From contig NZ_QSNT01000003.1 in assembly GCF_009498525.1 (NCBI RefSeq), positions 451,977 to 515,976 of the forward strand: a stretch of DNA of 64,000 nt, written 5' to 3'. Position numbers and translations under genes: made by a program. The notes under the pieces are model-generated. The model was given only the letters and a program-made list of their open reading frames with translations. It made no database searches and was not told the DNA's origin. Shown here one piece after another: positions 42,012 through 49,689 of this stretch. Position 1 is the stretch's first letter; each line of letters begins with the position of its first letter. The stretch comes from Rhizobium sp. ICMP 5592. GTDB taxonomy: Bacteria; Pseudomonadota; Alphaproteobacteria; Rhizobiales; Rhizobiaceae.

Positions 42012-42018
42012 AACCGGC

Positions 42019-42915
42019 TCACTGGAAGAGCCGCATGCTCGCTTCCATCTCTTCGCGAATCCAGGCCTTGAAGGCCGTCACCTTCTTGGCTTCGCGCACG
42101 CCTTCGGCCGTGATGAAATAATGTCCGAAGCCGGTTTTGGCACGGATGCCAAAGGGATCGACAAGGCATTGTTGCTGCAACGCATAGGCCGCCAGCGTCT
42201 GCCAGGCGAGCATCACGCCCTGCCCGGCCATGGCGGCGTCGAGGCAGAGCGAGGCGTCGTTGAAGATATGCCGTTCTTCCATGCATTTGCCGGCAAGGCC
42301 GACCTGTTTCAGCCAGATATCCCAGGTGAACATGGCGTGCCCGTCAATGACGGCGGGCACTTTCAAAAGATCGGCCGGCTCCCTGAGCGTGGCGGCAATC
42401 TGCGGCGTGACGACGGGAAAGACCTCCTGCGCCAGCAGCAGCTCGGATTTGACGCCCGGCCATTGCCCGCTGCCGACGCGGATGCCGATATCGACATCCG
42501 ACGTTGCCGGATTGACCAGTTGCGTGGTGGCGTCGATGCGCAAGCGGATATCCGGGTGACGCTTGGCAAAGCGATCGAGCCTATGCACCAGCCAGCGGGC
42601 GGCGAGAACCGGCGCGACCGAGATAGTGAGAATATTGTCGTCGCGATATTGCGCGACGGTCACCGCCGCCGACAACGCCTGAAACCCCTCACGAAGCCGC
42701 GCCAGCACGGCAATGCCCGCCTCCGTCACCGCCATGCCCTTTGGCGTGCGTTCGAAGACCGGCCGCCCCAGTTGCGCCTCAGCCTTGATCACCTGCTGGC
42801 TGACCGCCCCGATGGTGACGCCAAGCTCGTCGGCCGCCGCCTGCAACGACCCAAGCCGGCCGACCGCCTCCAGGGCACGAAGCCCGTTCAGATGAACGCT
42901 GTTGAGATTTCTCAT
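42019..42915 (-). CDS. LysR-family transcriptional regulator (GcvA-like)
   Basis: This 298-residue protein has an N-terminal winged helix starting LNGLRALEAVGRLGSLQAAADELGVTIGAVSQQV, an effector domain with ISVAPVLAARWLVHRL, and the GcvA-like end HYFITAEGVREAKKVTAFKAWIREE. It converges with the GST gene 7 bp away. The start codon lies within an AT palindrome, and its promoter puts the mRNA 5' end at or next to the ATG; no ribosome site is seen. Target genes unknown; the GST gene or the small protein at 43064 are candidates. Confidence 0.88.
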   Translation of the reverse strand: MRNLNSVHLNGLRALEAVGRLGSLQAAADELGVTIGAVSQQVIKAEAQLGRPVFERTPKGMAVTEAGIAVLARLREGFQALSAAVTVAQYRDDNILTISVAPVLAARWLVHRLDRFAKRHPDIRLRIDATTQLVNPATSDVDIGIRVGSGQWPGVKSELLLAQEVFPVVTPQIAATLREPADLLKVPAVIDGHAMFTWDIWLKQVGLAGKCMEERHIFNDASLCLDAAMAGQGVMLAWQTLAAYALQQQCLVDPFGIRAKTGFGHYFITAEGVREAKKVTAFKAWIREEMEASMRLFQ

Positions 42916-42950
42916 ATAGAATATCTATATCAGCATCCCGGCATTCTCAA
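42914..42950 (-). promoter_or_regulatory. Promoter and palindrome of the GcvA-like gene
   Basis: On the minus strand TTGAGA (42950-42945), a 17-bp spacer and TAGATA (42927-42922) end 6 bp before ATG 42915. The perfect inverted repeat ATATAG-AATAT-CTATAT (42914-42930) covers the -10 box and the start codon, a LysR-type autoregulatory box. Confidence 0.55.
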
Positions 42951-43063
42951 TTGAAATCCGGCGCGAAATGCGCGATCATCACATCACAGAGTTGAAACCT
43001 GCCGCCACAGACCCACTGAATGCCCCATGGGCGCATATTCGCGGAGAGACGAGGAGGCATGTC

Positions 43064-43249
43064 ATGTCGATACTGAAGCTTTTCTTCAACCATTTGCTGG
43101 ACGAGGATCGCGAGCGGGAAGACGATCCGCTCAGTCATCCGGCGCTTGAGGCCATGTCGCTGGAAGAACTGGCGGATCTGCCGCTCATGCCGGAAAATCT
43201 GGGACGGCGAATGGAAAGACGGGAAGCCTGCCCGAATGAATGCGCCTGA
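43064..43249 (+). CDS. Small hypothetical protein, 61 residues
   Basis: The frame from ATG 43064 has GAGGAGG six bases upstream. The protein is acidic and Leu-rich in the middle (FFNHLLDEDREREDDPL, then ALEAMSLEELADLPLMPENL) and ends in a basic, Cys-containing tail. No membrane segment or known domain is seen. It is followed at 43288 by an MmcQ/YjbR gene in another frame, so the two are probably cotranscribed. Confidence 0.5.
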   Translation: MSILKLFFNHLLDEDREREDDPLSHPALEAMSLEELADLPLMPENLGRRMERREACPNECA

Positions 43250-43287
43250 AGAAGAGTGGCACAGTTTGTGGCGTTGACGAGCACGGC

Positions 43288-43650
43288 ATGAAACCGAACG
43301 GCGAAACCGATGCCATTCTCCAGCGCCTTCTGCGGCTCGTAACAGCAGCCCGCCTGCCCGAGGTCGAGATCAGCACCCATTACGGTCTACCGGCGCTGAA
43401 AATCGGCGGCAAAGCATTTGTCTCGGTCAAGAACACCGAAATCATCGTCCTGTCCTTGCCCGTCGACCGCAAGGAACACCTGATCGAGATGGCGCCGGAG
43501 ATCTATTTCCAGACGGATCACTATATCGGCTGGCCTTCGCTACCGCTGCGCATCGCCGAAATCGGCGACGCGGAATTGCAGGTCCGGCTGATCGAAGCAT
43601 GGCGGTTCCGCGCACCGAAGAAGCTGCGGGCCGCCTTCGACGCCGTCTGA
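43288..43650 (+). CDS. MmcQ/YjbR family protein
   Basis: This protein of about 120 residues starts at ATG 43288 (MKPNGETDAILQRLL); an in-frame ATG at 43240 overlaps the preceding gene. The family marks are STHYGLPALKIGGKAFVSVK and ETDHYIGWPSLPLRI-like sequence in the second half, with the typical length. YjbR-type proteins are small predicted DNA-binding or helical-domain proteins of unknown role. It converges on the GST gene at 43651, with no gap. Confidence 0.7.
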   Translation: MKPNGETDAILQRLLRLVTAARLPEVEISTHYGLPALKIGGKAFVSVKNTEIIVLSLPVDRKEHLIEMAPEIYFQTDHYIGWPSLPLRIAEIGDAELQVRLIEAWRFRAPKKLRAAFDAV

Positions 43651-44271
43651 TCAAGCCTGCTGGGCGGCAAGCGCCCTTTGCACCGCCGGGCGCTCCAGCA
43701 TGCGGGCGTGATGAGCGCTGACCTTTTCGAAGCGGGCCAGATCGACGCCGTCGCCGGGCAGCCAGCGTGTCAGGGTGAAGAGATAACCATCGGCGACGGT
43801 ATATTGCTCGCCCATGACCCATGGACCTTCCAGCATCGTCTCTTCGATCAGCGCAAAACTTTCGCCCATGGTCTGCGGCACCTTGGCCTTCATCGCCTCG
43901 ATCGCCGCGGCATCGTCGGTCCAGCGATGGCCACGCATCTTATGGGCATGATTGGTATGCACAGTCGAAGCGAGATAGCTGTTGAAGGCCTGCATGCGGG
44001 CAAATTCGAAGGGATCGTCGAGCGGTGCCAGCTTTGCCTGCGGGGCAATCTGGGCGACATAGGCGAGGATCGCCACGTTCTCGGTGATGACACCCTTGTC
44101 AGTTATCAGCGCGGGAACGCGACCCTTGGGATTGATCGCCAGATATTCCGGCGAACGCTGCTCGCCCTGGGCGAAGCTGATAGGCCGGGCTTCGTAGGCA
44201 AGACCGGATTCTTCAAGCGCAATCAGGCTTGCGAGCGCACAGGTGCCCGTTGCAAAATAGAGTGTCGGCAT
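43651..44271 (-). CDS. Glutathione S-transferase
   Basis: This 206-residue protein starts at ATG 44271, behind AGGAAGAG; the outer ATG at 44352 is rejected. The N-terminus MPTLYFATGTCALASLIALEESG resembles the GST-beta/YfcG group with a Cys (residue 11) in the catalytic position, as in bacterial beta-class enzymes. It has NPKGRVPALITDKGVITENVAIL for glutathione binding and VADGYLFTLTRW in the C-terminal domain. It is cytoplasmic and probably involved in detoxification. It is convergent with the MmcQ/YjbR gene. Confidence 0.88.
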   Translation of the reverse strand: MPTLYFATGTCALASLIALEESGLAYEARPISFAQGEQRSPEYLAINPKGRVPALITDKGVITENVAILAYVAQIAPQAKLAPLDDPFEFARMQAFNSYLASTVHTNHAHKMRGHRWTDDAAAIEAMKAKVPQTMGESFALIEETMLEGPWVMGEQYTVADGYLFTLTRWLPGDGVDLARFEKVSAHHARMLERPAVQRALAAQQA

Positions 44272-44453
44272 ATTCTCTTCCTCGGTTCGACTCCGAGGAA
44301 AACTAAAGCCAACCGGGCAAATACGGAAGTAGCTGGCACTGATACTTGCCATGAAAGCTTTTGATTGATGTGGAAGGGCATGCCCATCCCCATGACGCGA
44401 CGCCGGAAACCGAGGGCATGCACGTCATGCCATGAAGATGGGCGGCAAGTGCC

Positions 44454-44810
44454 TTAGGCGCAGCCGGGCACATCCTCCAGCCGATGCCAGACGGGAATGC
44501 CGCGCTCGCGGGCGATACGGACGTCGTTGTCGGCACCCTTGGACTCACCCGGCAATCTCAATACGCCCTCGCAAAGTTGCAACAGCCGGTGGGCGGTTGG
44601 GTGGAAGATCTCCTCATAGAGATCATCACCGATGCTCTTGCCGCCGGCGGCGTGCCAGACCGGCAGGGCGACCCATTCGCCGATCATCGGCAGGTGCCCT
44701 GCCCTGAACAGCGCATGGGACGGCTCTTCCAGCCGCTTGAGATTTGCGGCCATCTTTTCGGGATCATCCCCGGTTCCGGAGCGATACGGTCCGGCAATCA
44801 AGATCAACAT
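44454..44810 (-). CDS. DUF4406 family protein (nucleoside 2-deoxyribosyltransferase-like)
   Basis: This 118-residue protein starts at ATG 44810, behind AGAGGAGA. The signature ILIAGPYRSGTGDDPEKM and the end RLPGESKGADNDVRIARERG resemble the DUF4406/nucleoside deoxyribosyltransferase-like fold, which binds nucleotides or their glycosides. Known members include phage and bacterial proteins of unclear role. It is divergent from a DeoR regulator about 125 bp away; that family often controls sugar or nucleoside genes, so it could be the target. Confidence 0.7.
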   Translation of the reverse strand: MLILIAGPYRSGTGDDPEKMAANLKRLEEPSHALFRAGHLPMIGEWVALPVWHAAGGKSIGDDLYEEIFHPTAHRLLQLCEGVLRLPGESKGADNDVRIARERGIPVWHRLEDVPGCA

Positions 44811-44889
44811 GTCATATCTCCTCTTTCTCCTGCCGTTGCAGGAATTTGCACGAAAATGCATTAAATTTCTTGATTGTCGACTCATTTCT

Positions 44890-44907
44890 GATAAATTCAC
44901 GATAAAT
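44890..44907 (+). promoter_or_regulatory. Direct repeats GATAAAT upstream of the DeoR gene
   Basis: GATAAAT occurs at 44890-44896 and 44901-44907, 11 bp apart, on one face of the helix. They lie in an AT-rich gap between divergent DUF4406 and DeoR genes. Such spaced direct repeats are typical DeoR-family operators. Confidence 0.4.
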
Positions 44908-44935
44908 CATGAATTACCGTGCAAAAACAGGCGAC

Positions 44936-45691
44936 ATGCTCACCAGTCAGCGAAAGACCCTCATCCTCGATATTCTTCGCCGTGACGGCCAGGTCATCGC
45001 CAAGACCGTCGCCGACGATCTCGGTCTGTCCGAGGACACGATCCGCAGGGATCTGCGAGACATGGCAGCGGAAAAGCTGCTAAAGCGCGTGCATGGCGGC
45101 GCATTGCCGCTCTCGCCAGAGTTGCCGGATTTTTCGGCGCGACAAAGCCTATCATCCGAGGTGAAGCGTCAGCTCGGTGCCTATGCGGCGGGGATGGTTC
45201 GGCCGGGACAGACCGTGTTCCTCGACGGCGGCACGACAACCGCGGAAATCGCGCGCCATCTTCCCAGGGATTTTGCCTTCACCGTCGTCACCCACAGCCC
45301 GACGATAGCGGGAGAACTGGAACATCATCCGACGGCCGAGGTGATCCTGATCGGCGGCAAGCTCTACAAGCATTCGATGGTAGCGACCGGGGCCGTGGCA
45401 ATGGCAGCGATCTCGCTGGTGCGGCCGGACATCTTCTTCCTGGGCGTCACCGCCATTCACCCCGCCCGCGGCCTTTCGACCGGCGATTTCGAGGAGGCGG
45501 CCATCAAGCGGCATATCGCGCAATGTTCGGCAGAGACCTATGTGCTGGCGACGCAGGAGAAGCTGAACGCCGCCTCGCCCTGCCACATCCTGCCCATCAC
45601 GGCAGTTTCGGACATGATCGTGCCAGCAGATGTTACCGAGGAAAGCCTGGCGCCCTATCGGAGTGCAGGGATGCTTATTTTCGCAGTGTGA
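44936..45691 (+). CDS. DeoR/GlpR-family transcriptional regulator
   Basis: This protein of 251 or 260 residues starts at ATG 44936 (MLTSQRKTLIL, the usual family start); ATG 44909 has no ribosome site. The N-terminal HTH is RRDGQVIAKTVADDLGLSEDTIRRDLRDMA, followed by LLKRVHGGALPLSP. The C-terminal isomerase-like sensor domain has VFLDGGTTTAEIARHL, VVTHSPTIAGELEHHP and DIFFLGVTAIHPARGLSTGDFEEAAIKR. It represses sugar-phosphate or nucleoside genes in known members. The effector is unknown. Confidence 0.9.
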   Translation: MLTSQRKTLILDILRRDGQVIAKTVADDLGLSEDTIRRDLRDMAAEKLLKRVHGGALPLSPELPDFSARQSLSSEVKRQLGAYAAGMVRPGQTVFLDGGTTTAEIARHLPRDFAFTVVTHSPTIAGELEHHPTAEVILIGGKLYKHSMVATGAVAMAAISLVRPDIFFLGVTAIHPARGLSTGDFEEAAIKRHIAQCSAETYVLATQEKLNAASPCHILPITAVSDMIVPADVTEESLAPYRSAGMLIFAV

Positions 45692-45860
45692 CCGAAAGCA
45701 CGGCGCCGCCCCGTTTGACTGGCGACAGAGGTAGCAGTCTTAAACTTGCGCTATCATGCTCGCGTACGGTGTAACAACGACACTAACCTGCGAAAATATG
45801 CATCCATCGCATGGTTGTCGGGTCTGTCGGGCTATTTCATCGAAAGTGGGTTGTAAGAGC

Positions 45861-46337
45861 ATGAACGAACGTCGAATTCATCAGCTCTTCGAGATCAGCG
45901 TGCTGTTGAAGGGAGCCCATGCCCTGATCGAATGCATTGGCGGAATAGCGCTTGCACTCATCAGCACCGATACGATCGTTCATCTCGTGAACCTGCTCAC
46001 CCAAGACGAACTGATCAAGAATCCGAACGATTTCATCGCAACGCACCTGCTTTCCTGGGCGCAAAACTTCTCCCTCACGACCAAGCACTTCTACGCATTC
46101 TATCTCTTGACCCACGGCCTGGTGAAAGTGCTGCTCGTCATCGGTCTTCTCAAGGGCAAGCTATGGGCATATCCGGCGTCCCTGGCAGCCTTGGGGCTGT
46201 TTATCGTCTACCAGCTCTATCGCTTCACCGAGACCCATGGGGTTGGGCTTCTGGTGCTGACCGCCTTCGACCTGGTGGTCATGGTCCTGATCTGGCATGA
46301 ATACAGGCTCGTGCGGCAGCATCTGCCAGCCGAGTAG
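45861..46337 (+). CDS. DUF2127 membrane protein
   Basis: This protein of 158 residues starts at ATG 45861 (MNERRIHQLFEISVLLKG). It has four hydrophobic segments, at about 12-33, 78-98, 103-122 and 128-146, with the short loop FYAFYLLTHGLVKVLL typical of DUF2127. The family is an inner-membrane protein of unknown function in many proteobacteria. A weak GTAAGAG stands as a ribosome site. The frame is open upstream to 45756, without signs of use. It stands alone, divergent from nothing and convergent with the asparaginase gene. Confidence 0.75.
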   Translation: MNERRIHQLFEISVLLKGAHALIECIGGIALALISTDTIVHLVNLLTQDELIKNPNDFIATHLLSWAQNFSLTTKHFYAFYLLTHGLVKVLLVIGLLKGKLWAYPASLAALGLFIVYQLYRFTETHGVGLLVLTAFDLVVMVLIWHEYRLVRQHLPAE

Positions 46338-46372
46338 ACAAGCGCGTGCCGCAGATAAGGGACAACGGTATT

Positions 46373-47380
46373 CTAAGCCGTCAAGGCTGCCGTCGCCCTG
46401 ATATCGCCGACATGGATGCGGTTCCAGTTTTTGAGTACCTTATCGGCCATGGCCATCAAACCCGAGTTGACGTCACCATCTTTTTCGAAGAAGCGGGCGA
46501 GCGTCGCGGCCACCATGGTTTCGGCAGCGCGCGTGGTGCCGTCATCGCATTTGACCGCGATCGCAATGCCCTGTTCGGGGATCGCCGCGCAGAAGACGCC
46601 TTCGGCACCGGTCTTGGCGAAAATCCTGCCGGGAGCGATCTGCATCAGCTTTGTGCAGGCGCGATCGGTGCCGGCGACATAGAAAGGCTCGGCCATGCAG
46701 GCGTCGAGCAGTCGGCGGGAGGCCTTGGCACGCGACGGCTCCAGTCCATTGCGGCTCGCCATCCTGGCAAAGCCATGCGCCAGGCTCCTGAGCGGCACGG
46801 CGTAGCTCGGGATGGCGCAGCCGTCGATGCCGCAATTGTCATGACCGAGCGGCGTGCCCGTCAGGCTCTGCATCGTCGCACGGATCTGCTGTTGCAGCGG
46901 ATGGTCGTAGCCGACATAGCCCTCGGGATCGATATCCTGATGACAGCAGGCGCAGATGAAGCCGGAATGCTTGCCTGAACAATTGTTGTGCAGCGCTGTC
47001 GGCTTGTCGAGAGTGCGCGCCTGATGGATGATCGTCTTCTGGTCGAAGGACCAATGCGCGCCACATTCGAGCGTGGCGACGTCACGACCAGCACGCGCAA
47101 GCATGGAGGCGGCCAACGCCACATGCTCATCCTCGCCATTGTGCGACGAACAGGCCAGCGCCAGCTCCTTATCGCCAAAACCATAGGCATCCGCCGCACC
47201 GCTCTCGACCAACGGCAAAGCCTGCATCGCCTTGCAGGCGGAGCGCGGAAACACGCCCGCCTCGATATCGCCGAGCGAAAAAACCACCTTCCCGTCGCCA
47301 TCAACCACGGCGACCGAACCGCGATGACGGCTCTCCACGAGATTTCCACGGGTGACTTCAACGCAGACGGGATTGGACAT
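46373..47380 (-). CDS. L-asparaginase, class 3 (Rhizobium etli type)
   Basis: This 335-residue enzyme hydrolyses asparagine to aspartate and ammonia. It belongs to the class 3 group known from R. etli, unrelated to the E. coli type. The structural signatures line up: Ser47 and Lys50 (FPRSACK), Ser79 in CSSHNGEDE, the zinc-site residues Cys134, Lys137 (NNCSGKHSG) and Cys188, and Lys256 (FAKTGAEG). These match the two Ser-Lys pairs and Cys-Lys-Cys zinc site of the R. etli enzyme, with small offsets. No signal peptide, so it acts in the cytoplasm. A 12-bp palindrome lies upstream at 47439. Confidence 0.9.
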   Translation of the reverse strand: MSNPVCVEVTRGNLVESRHRGSVAVVDGDGKVVFSLGDIEAGVFPRSACKAMQALPLVESGAADAYGFGDKELALACSSHNGEDEHVALAASMLARAGRDVATLECGAHWSFDQKTIIHQARTLDKPTALHNNCSGKHSGFICACCHQDIDPEGYVGYDHPLQQQIRATMQSLTGTPLGHDNCGIDGCAIPSYAVPLRSLAHGFARMASRNGLEPSRAKASRRLLDACMAEPFYVAGTDRACTKLMQIAPGRIFAKTGAEGVFCAAIPEQGIAIAVKCDDGTTRAAETMVAATLARFFEKDGDVNSGLMAMADKVLKNWNRIHVGDIRATAALTA

Positions 47381-47438
47381 GATCGGAAGCGCTCTTCGAT
47401 TTGCGGGATGAGGTATTGTTAGCCGTTGCCGGGAGGGT

Positions 47439-47450
47439 TGCCAATTGGCA
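47439..47450. promoter_or_regulatory. 12-bp palindrome upstream of the asparaginase gene
   Basis: The perfect palindrome TGCCAATTGGCA lies 60 bp before ATG 47380 in the gap to the next gene. It is a candidate operator for nitrogen- or asparagine-responsive control. The binding protein is not known. Confidence 0.35.
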
Positions 47451-47536
47451 TATAGTGGCGATGGCTATCCGGTTACAAAGTTCGTGCAGATGGGCGTCAC
47501 TCGGGCTCTCGGCTTGAAACTGACTGTGCCCCTCCT

Positions 47537-48163
47537 TCATACGGCCACCCTTATCCGATAAGCACAACGCCTCGCCCCGAGCAGAATATGCTCCTCCCGC
47601 TCCACGCTCGCCGCCAGCGCCTCACGAAACGTCTCGAGCTCCGATCGGCAAAAGCCAGCGCAGACGCTCGCGGCTGAACAGATGGGGCAGTGGTTCTCGA
47701 CCAGGATGACGGAGCCGTCGTCCTCCAGCCAATGATCGGCCATGTAGCCTTCGCGCGTGCGGATGGCCGCAAGCGTGGCAACGCGTGAGGGAAGATCGGA
47801 TGCTATGTCGATTTCGCTGCGGTAGCGCTTCAACGTCTCCACCTCACGGGCAGAAATGACCGCGTTGACCGCTCTCTGCCCAAGCTGGTCGGTCATGGTC
47901 GCCAGAAGCGTCGCGGTCAGATCGGCATGGCCGTCGGGAAACTGGCGGTTGCCGGCCGCCGTCAAGTGCCACAGCTGGCGCGGCCTGCCCCTGCCCGAGG
48001 ACGCCTCAGTCACCGGCTCGGCCAGCCCCTCCTCCGCCATCTTCGTCAACTGCTGGCGCACCGCTTCCGACGATATGCCGAGCGCGCTGCCGAGCGCCGC
48101 CGCGAGCTGCGGGCCATCGGTTTTCAACAGGATCAGGATTCGATTGACGGGCGACTGACGCAT
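47537..48163 (-). CDS. Winged-helix regulator with C-terminal Cys cluster (COG2345/SufR-like)
   Basis: This 208-residue protein is counted from ATG 48163; longer frames lack a ribosome site. The N-terminal winged helix is PVNRILILLKTDGPQLAAALGSALGISSEAVRQQL with a GRGRPRQLWHLT wing. The C-terminal half has Cys159, Cys162, Cys168, Cys172 and Cys200 (ENHCPICSAASVCAGFC), which suggest a bound iron-sulfur cluster as in SufR. It probably senses iron-sulfur state or redox. It is divergent from an MFS gene, and three ATTTTCCAA half-sites lie between them. Confidence 0.85.
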   Translation of the reverse strand: MRQSPVNRILILLKTDGPQLAAALGSALGISSEAVRQQLTKMAEEGLAEPVTEASSGRGRPRQLWHLTAAGNRQFPDGHADLTATLLATMTDQLGQRAVNAVISAREVETLKRYRSEIDIASDLPSRVATLAAIRTREGYMADHWLEDDGSVILVENHCPICSAASVCAGFCRSELETFREALAASVEREEHILLGARRCAYRIRVAV

Positions 48164-48228
48164 TTTCCAAGTTTTCTCTTGTTTTAATTCCGCGACGATG
48201 TAATTTTCCAATCTATAACTTGGAAAAT
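48162..48228. promoter_or_regulatory. Three ATTTTCCAA half-sites between the regulator and MFS genes
   Basis: ATTTTCCAA occurs at 48162-48170, overlapping the regulator start codon, and at 48203-48211. TTGGAAAAT at 48220-48228 forms an inverted repeat with the second. This is likely the operator through which the COG2345-type regulator controls itself and the MFS gene. Confidence 0.6.
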
Positions 48229-48264
48229 AATTATTCGCCAGGGAAAACACCGAGGAATTGCCCG

Positions 48265-49689
48265 ATGTCCAGCATCGACCACGCAGATATGTCCCGCTCC
48301 GACTCCATTTTCACCCTGTTCTCACCCCGGCTCCTGCCCGCGACGCTGATGCTCGGCGGCGGCGTCACGCTCTACGCCGTCGAATCCTACATCACCGCGA
48401 CGCTCGCTCCATCCATCGTTCGAGATATTGGCGGCCTGGAGCTGTTTTCCTGGATGACGACGCTTTTCGTCGCGGCCGGCGTGCTCGGCTCGATCACCGT
48501 TGCGACACGACCAAGAGGCATGGGCTTGCGCGCAGTCTATGTCGCGGCGGCGCTGATATTCGGCGCCGGAAACTTGATCTGCGCCCTCGCGCCCACGATG
48601 CATGTCGTGCTGGCCGGTCGCGCCGTACAGGGTTACGGCGTCGGCATGCTCGCGGGTCTCGCCTATGCCTTCATTCGCTTCGTCTATCCTGAGCCGATGT
48701 GGCGCAAGGCCTCCACGCTTTACGCCGCAATATGGGGTGTCGCCACGGTGCTCGGGCCGACGCTCGGCGGCATGTTCTCTACCGGGCACGCCTGGCGCGA
48801 GGCCTTCGTCATTCTCGTGCCTGTGGCTGGCCTCATGGCCCTCTCGGCACGGTGGCTGCTGCCAAAGGTCAAGGACGATCGCGCGGAGGGAAAAACGCCG
48901 CTGGTCCAGATCACGCTTCTGCTTACGGCAGTCCTGCTGACGAGTTTTGCGAGCACAAGCGATCATCAATCCTACAAGATCCTGCTGATCGGCCTATCCG
49001 TCGCTTTCATCGCGGCAATGTTGATCTTCGAGCGGAAGGGGCAGACCCGGCTCCTGCCGAAGGGGGCGGTCACCCTCGCCAAGCCGATATCCCGGCTCTA
49101 TCTGATGATGTTCACCATGATGCTGGTGCTGACGAGCGATATCTATATCCCTTACTTCCTGCAGAACCTGCATGGTGTCGCGCCGCTCGCTTCCGGCTAT
49201 CTCGTCGCGCTGGTGGCACTCGGTTGGACCGTGGCCGCCTTCTTCAGTGCCTCGTTTTCCGGACGGCAGGCCGCCATTGCGATCATCATCGGCTGCGTGC
49301 TTGAAACCGTCTCCACCGCGTCGCTGATCCCCTTTGTCGCCAGAGACAATCCGGCCGGCCATCTCATCTGGCTCGCGCCCGCTGTCGTCTCCATGTTCCT
49401 GATGGGCTTCGGCGTCGGTCTCGGCTGGGGACATCTGATCGCCAGGATCATCAGCCTCGCCGAGCAAACAGAGCAGGACAAAGCGTCAGCAGCCATCTCG
49501 ATGGTGCAGTCGCTGGGCGGCGCATTTGGTGCGGCACTTGCCGGTGTGATCGTCAACAGTGCCGGGCTGGCCCATCCCGGCGGCATCGCGGGCAGTCTGT
49601 CGGCGGCGACATGGCTCTATGCGCTGATGGCCCTGCCCGGTCTCGTCGCCATCGCCATGTCGCTTACCCTCAGGCCAGCTTCAGCATGA
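48265..49689 (+). CDS. MFS efflux transporter (DHA2-like)
   Basis: This protein of about 474 residues starts at ATG 48265, with AGGA nine bases upstream; an ATG at 48289 is possible. It has up to 14 hydrophobic helices (LFSPRLLPATLMLGGGVTLY onward), as in the EmrB/DHA2 drug-proton antiporters, with AGRAVQGYGVGMLAGLAY and MVQSLGGAFGAALAGVIVN. It exports an unknown compound. It is divergent from the Cys-cluster regulator, whose operator overlaps its promoter. Its 3' end overlaps the quinone oxidoreductase gene tail-to-tail by 20 bp. Confidence 0.88.
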   Translation: MSSIDHADMSRSDSIFTLFSPRLLPATLMLGGGVTLYAVESYITATLAPSIVRDIGGLELFSWMTTLFVAAGVLGSITVATRPRGMGLRAVYVAAALIFGAGNLICALAPTMHVVLAGRAVQGYGVGMLAGLAYAFIRFVYPEPMWRKASTLYAAIWGVATVLGPTLGGMFSTGHAWREAFVILVPVAGLMALSARWLLPKVKDDRAEGKTPLVQITLLLTAVLLTSFASTSDHQSYKILLIGLSVAFIAAMLIFERKGQTRLLPKGAVTLAKPISRLYLMMFTMMLVLTSDIYIPYFLQNLHGVAPLASGYLVALVALGWTVAAFFSASFSGRQAAIAIIIGCVLETVSTASLIPFVARDNPAGHLIWLAPAVVSMFLMGFGVGLGWGHLIARIISLAEQTEQDKASAAISMVQSLGGAFGAALAGVIVNSAGLAHPGGIAGSLSAATWLYALMALPGLVAIAMSLTLRPASA

